A stretch of DNA of 64,000 nucleotides, taken from positions 248,001-312,000 of the forward strand of contig CATOSZ010000002.1 in assembly GCA_951812805.1 (NCBI GenBank), written 5' to 3'. Position numbers and translations under genes: made by a program. Positions 61,737-64,000 of this stretch are shown in pieces (position 1 is the stretch's first letter; the number at the start of each line of letters is the position of its first letter). This stretch comes from an uncultured Alphaproteobacteria bacterium (GTDB taxonomy: Bacteria > Pseudomonadota > Alphaproteobacteria > GCA-2731375). The notes beneath the pieces were generated by a model that did not search any database, was not told the DNA's origin, and was given only the letters and a program-made list of their open reading frames with translations.

Positions 61737-64000
61737 CGCTCGGCCCGCTCGCCTTCCTCAATCCCTGGATGCTGCTGGCCTTGCTGGCGTTGCCGGCGAT
61801 CTTCTGGCTGCTGCGCGTCACGCCGCCGAGCCCGCGCTTCGAAACCTTCCCCCCGGTCCGCCTGCTGATGAACCTCACCGCGACCGAGGAGACGCCGGCG
61901 GCGACGCCGCTGTGGCTGCTGTTGTTGCGCCTGGCGCTGGCGGCCCTGGTGATCCTGGCGCTGGCGCATCCGACCCTCGATCCCGAGGCGGATTTCACGG
62001 GCGAGGGGCCGCTGCTGATCGTCGTCGACGACGGCTGGGCCGCGGCCGACGACTGGGAGGGCCGCCTGGCCGCCATGGACGAGCTGCTGGTCCGGGCCGG
62101 ACGCGCCGCCAAGCCGGTGATGATCCTGCCCACCGCGCCGATCGCCCGGGACGGCGAGGCCGGGCCGCCGGACCAGACCAGCGCGGCGGAAGCCCGCACC
62201 CGCCTGCGCGCCTTCGAGCCCAAGCCCTGGGACGTCGACCGGGCCCAGGCGCTCGCCCGGTTGAGCACGCTGACGCCGGAGGAGCCGCTCGACGTGGTCT
62301 GGCTCTCGGACGGGGTCGACGACGGGGCGGGGAAGCGCCTCGGTGAGCGGTTGGCGGCGCTCGGCAGCCTGCAGGTCATGGCCGCCGACGAGGTCGGGGC
62401 CAAGGCGCTCGGCCGGCCGGACGCAGTCGCCGGCGGCGTGACGCTGAAGCTGCGGCGGGTCGCGACGGATCGGCCGGCGCAGGCCCGGGTCCTGGCGCTC
62501 GGCGAGGGGGGACGGATCCTAAGCGCGGGCGAGGCCGCCTTCGCGGCAGGCGCGGAAGCGGCGGAGGTGAACCTGCGTCTGCCGACGGAGATCCGCAACC
62601 GGGTCGACCGGCTGGTGGTGGAGGGCGAGGATTCGGCCGCCGCCGTGCTGCTGCTCGACGAACGCTGGCGTCGCCGTCCGATCGGCATCGATTCGGGCGC
62701 GGCCTCGGCGGAACGGGCGCAGCCGCTGCTGTCGAACAGCTATTACCTCGGCCGGGCCATGGCGCCGTTCGCCGAGATCGAGGAGGCGCCCCTGGCGGAC
62801 CTGCTGGCCAGACCGCTGGCGATGATCGTGCTGGCGGACGTCGGCAGCCTGAAAGGCGGGGACGGCGAGACGGTCGCCGCCTGGGTCGCCAAGGGCGGCA
62901 TGCTGGTGCGCTTCGCCGGGCCCCGGTTGGCGCAGAACGCCGACGAGCTGCTGCCGGTACGCCTGCGCGGCGGCGGGCGCACGCTCGGCGGCGCGCTCAC
63001 CTGGACCAAACCGGCCCGGCTCGCCGCCTTCGACGATTCCAGCCCCTTCCACGGCCTGCTCGTGCCGGACGACGTCCGCGTCGACCGCCAGGTCCTGGCG
63101 GAGCCGTCGCTCGAGCTCGACGCCAAGACCTGGGCGCGCCTGGCCGACGGCACGCCGCTCGTCACGGCCGAGCGGCGCGGCGAGGGCTGGCTGGTGCTGT
63201 TCCACACCACCGCCAATACCAACTGGTCCAACCTGCCGATCTCCGGCCTCTTCGTCGACATGATGCGCCGCCTGCTGGCGCTCAGCCGCGGTGTCGCGGG
63301 CGAGGCCGGCGACCGGCTGTTGCCGCCGCTCGCCAGCCTCGACGGCCTCGGCCGGTTGGAAGGACCGGCGCGTGCCGCTGTGGCGATCCCGGCCAACGAA
63401 ATCGACAAGACCGCCGCGGGTCCGCGCCATCCGCCCGGCTACTACGGCACCGAGGAAAGCCGCCGCGCCCTCAACCTCGCGCGCGGCGGCGAGCCTCTCG
63501 TCGCCGTGCCGCCGGCGCCCGATGGGGCCCGTGTCACCGCCTTCACCCGGGCGGACGAGACGGATCTGAAACCCTGGCTGCTGCTGGCCGCCCTCGCCCT
63601 CGGGCTGATCGACGTGATCGCCGCGCTGGCCTTGCGCGGCGCGTTGCCGCGCGCCCTCGGCGCCAGAAGCGCCGCCGGCCTTCTGCTGGCCGGGCTGCTC
63701 GGCCTCGGCGCCATGGCGCCGGGAACGGCGCGGGCGCAAGTGAACGCGGAGGCGGACCGGCGCGCCCTGCACGCCACCGCCGAGACGCGCATCGCCCATG
63801 TGCTGACCGGCGACGAGGAAATCGACTCGCTCGCCCACGCCGGTCTCGTCGGTCTTTCCCAGATCCTGCGCCAGCGCACGTCGATCGAGGCGGACACGCC
63901 GCTTTCGGTCGATATCGAGAAGGACGAACTGGCCTTCTTCTCCCTGCTCTACTGGCCGATCTCAGCCACGCAGAAGCCGATCTCGGACGAAGCGGCGCGG
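61733..64000 (+). CDS. BatA/DUF4159 domain membrane protein (3' end outside window)
   Basis: 756 codons are visible and remain open at the window edge. The N-terminus, LGPLAFLNPWMLLALLALPAIFWLLRVTPPSPRFETFPPVRLL, is the BatA-type anchor, and a second helix follows (LWLLLLRLALAALVILALAHP). A VWA-like region (LLIVVDDGWAAADDWEGRLAAM) and a class I amidotransferase-like fold come next. Two further membrane helices lie near 630 and 655. DUF4159 begins near the end (ADRRALHATAETRIAHVLTGDEEIDSLAHAGLVGLSQILRQRTSIE). It is the third gene of the MoxR-DUF58 operon and probably acts in an envelope complex; function is not established. Confidence 0.9.
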   Translation, partial: MTLGPLAFLNPWMLLALLALPAIFWLLRVTPPSPRFETFPPVRLLMNLTATEETPAATPLWLLLLRLALAALVILALAHPTLDPEADFTGEGPLLIVVDDGWAAADDWEGRLAAMDELLVRAGRAAKPVMILPTAPIARDGEAGPPDQTSAAEARTRLRAFEPKPWDVDRAQALARLSTLTPEEPLDVVWLSDGVDDGAGKRLGERLAALGSLQVMAADEVGAKALGRPDAVAGGVTLKLRRVATDRPAQARVLALGEGGRILSAGEAAFAAGAEAAEVNLRLPTEIRNRVDRLVVEGEDSAAAVLLLDERWRRRPIGIDSGAASAERAQPLLSNSYYLGRAMAPFAEIEEAPLADLLARPLAMIVLADVGSLKGGDGETVAAWVAKGGMLVRFAGPRLAQNADELLPVRLRGGGRTLGGALTWTKPARLAAFDDSSPFHGLLVPDDVRVDRQVLAEPSLELDAKTWARLADGTPLVTAERRGEGWLVLFHTTANTNWSNLPISGLFVDMMRRLLALSRGVAGEAGDRLLPPLASLDGLGRLEGPARAAVAIPANEIDKTAAGPRHPPGYYGTEESRRALNLARGGEPLVAVPPAPDGARVTAFTRADETDLKPWLLLAALALGLIDVIAALALRGALPRALGARSAAGLLLAGLLGLGAMAPGTARAQVNAEADRRALHATAETRIAHVLTGDEEIDSLAHAGLVGLSQILRQRTSIEADTPLSVDIEKDELAFFSLLYWPISATQKPISDEAAR

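Overview
The window is a high-GC, gene-dense chromosomal stretch most consistent with an alphaproteobacterium of the Rhodospirillales type. This rests on the conserved neighbourhoods it carries: yqeY divergent from carA; gpmI-envC-ctpA-polysaccharide deacetylase-rppH; and CCA tRNA nucleotidyltransferase, DUF6111, CoA pyrophosphatase and DUF1285 divergent from MoxR-DUF58-BatA/DUF4159. The taxon is inferred; there is no rRNA gene. I saw no tRNA, rRNA or CRISPR array.

Layout. 1-5.4 kb: tail of an acetamidase, an old-yellow-enzyme-type reductase, a creatininase-family hydrolase, a first ISAs1 element and a lipoprotein-like metalloprotease. 5.5-8.4 kb: yqeY and carA with an IS481-like element wedged between them. 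8.5-12.1 kb: D-2-hydroxyacid dehydrogenase, a small conserved protein, an HpaB-type monooxygenase and a TetR regulator with an operator-like palindrome on its start codon. 12.3-16.6 kb: the most unusual locus, a LivK-type periplasmic binding domain fused to a complete pentameric ligand-gated ion channel, downstream of one TAXI solute receptor in a probable operon and facing a second TAXI receptor. 16.7-20.4 kb: glutamine-synthetase-like ligase, Rieske oxygenase and a luciferase-like oxidoreductase, probably a catabolic set.

20.4-46.9 kb is a wreckage zone of nested insertion sequences. A truncated TPR/TolB-type gene and a frameshifted repC-like replication gene are followed by a truncated IS21-family element (called IS21-A here). 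Two inverted copies of a second IS21-family element (IS21-B) then bracket a type IVb pilus operon cut at both ends. The left IS21-B copy holds an IS630-family element with a probable -1 frameshift, and both copies hold the same IS256 deletion relic. To the right lie a decapitated FAD oxidoreductase, a Gfo/Idh-LLM-HupE operon and an intact IS21-A copy sitting on the first codon of that operon.

46.9-64 kb returns to housekeeping order: TauD-like dioxygenase, RppH, polysaccharide deacetylase, CtpA, EnvC, GpmI, a second ISAs1 that rewrote the last codons of a hybrid histidine kinase, then CCA transferase, DUF6111, CoA pyrophosphatase, DUF1285, MoxR, DUF58 and a BatA/DUF4159 protein running off the end. 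Target-site duplications are visible for both ISAs1 copies (10 bp), the IS481-like element (5 bp) and intact IS21-A (7 bp), so these are ordinary insertions. The four IS21-B ends show none, which points to later rearrangement or a repeat-driven assembly join.
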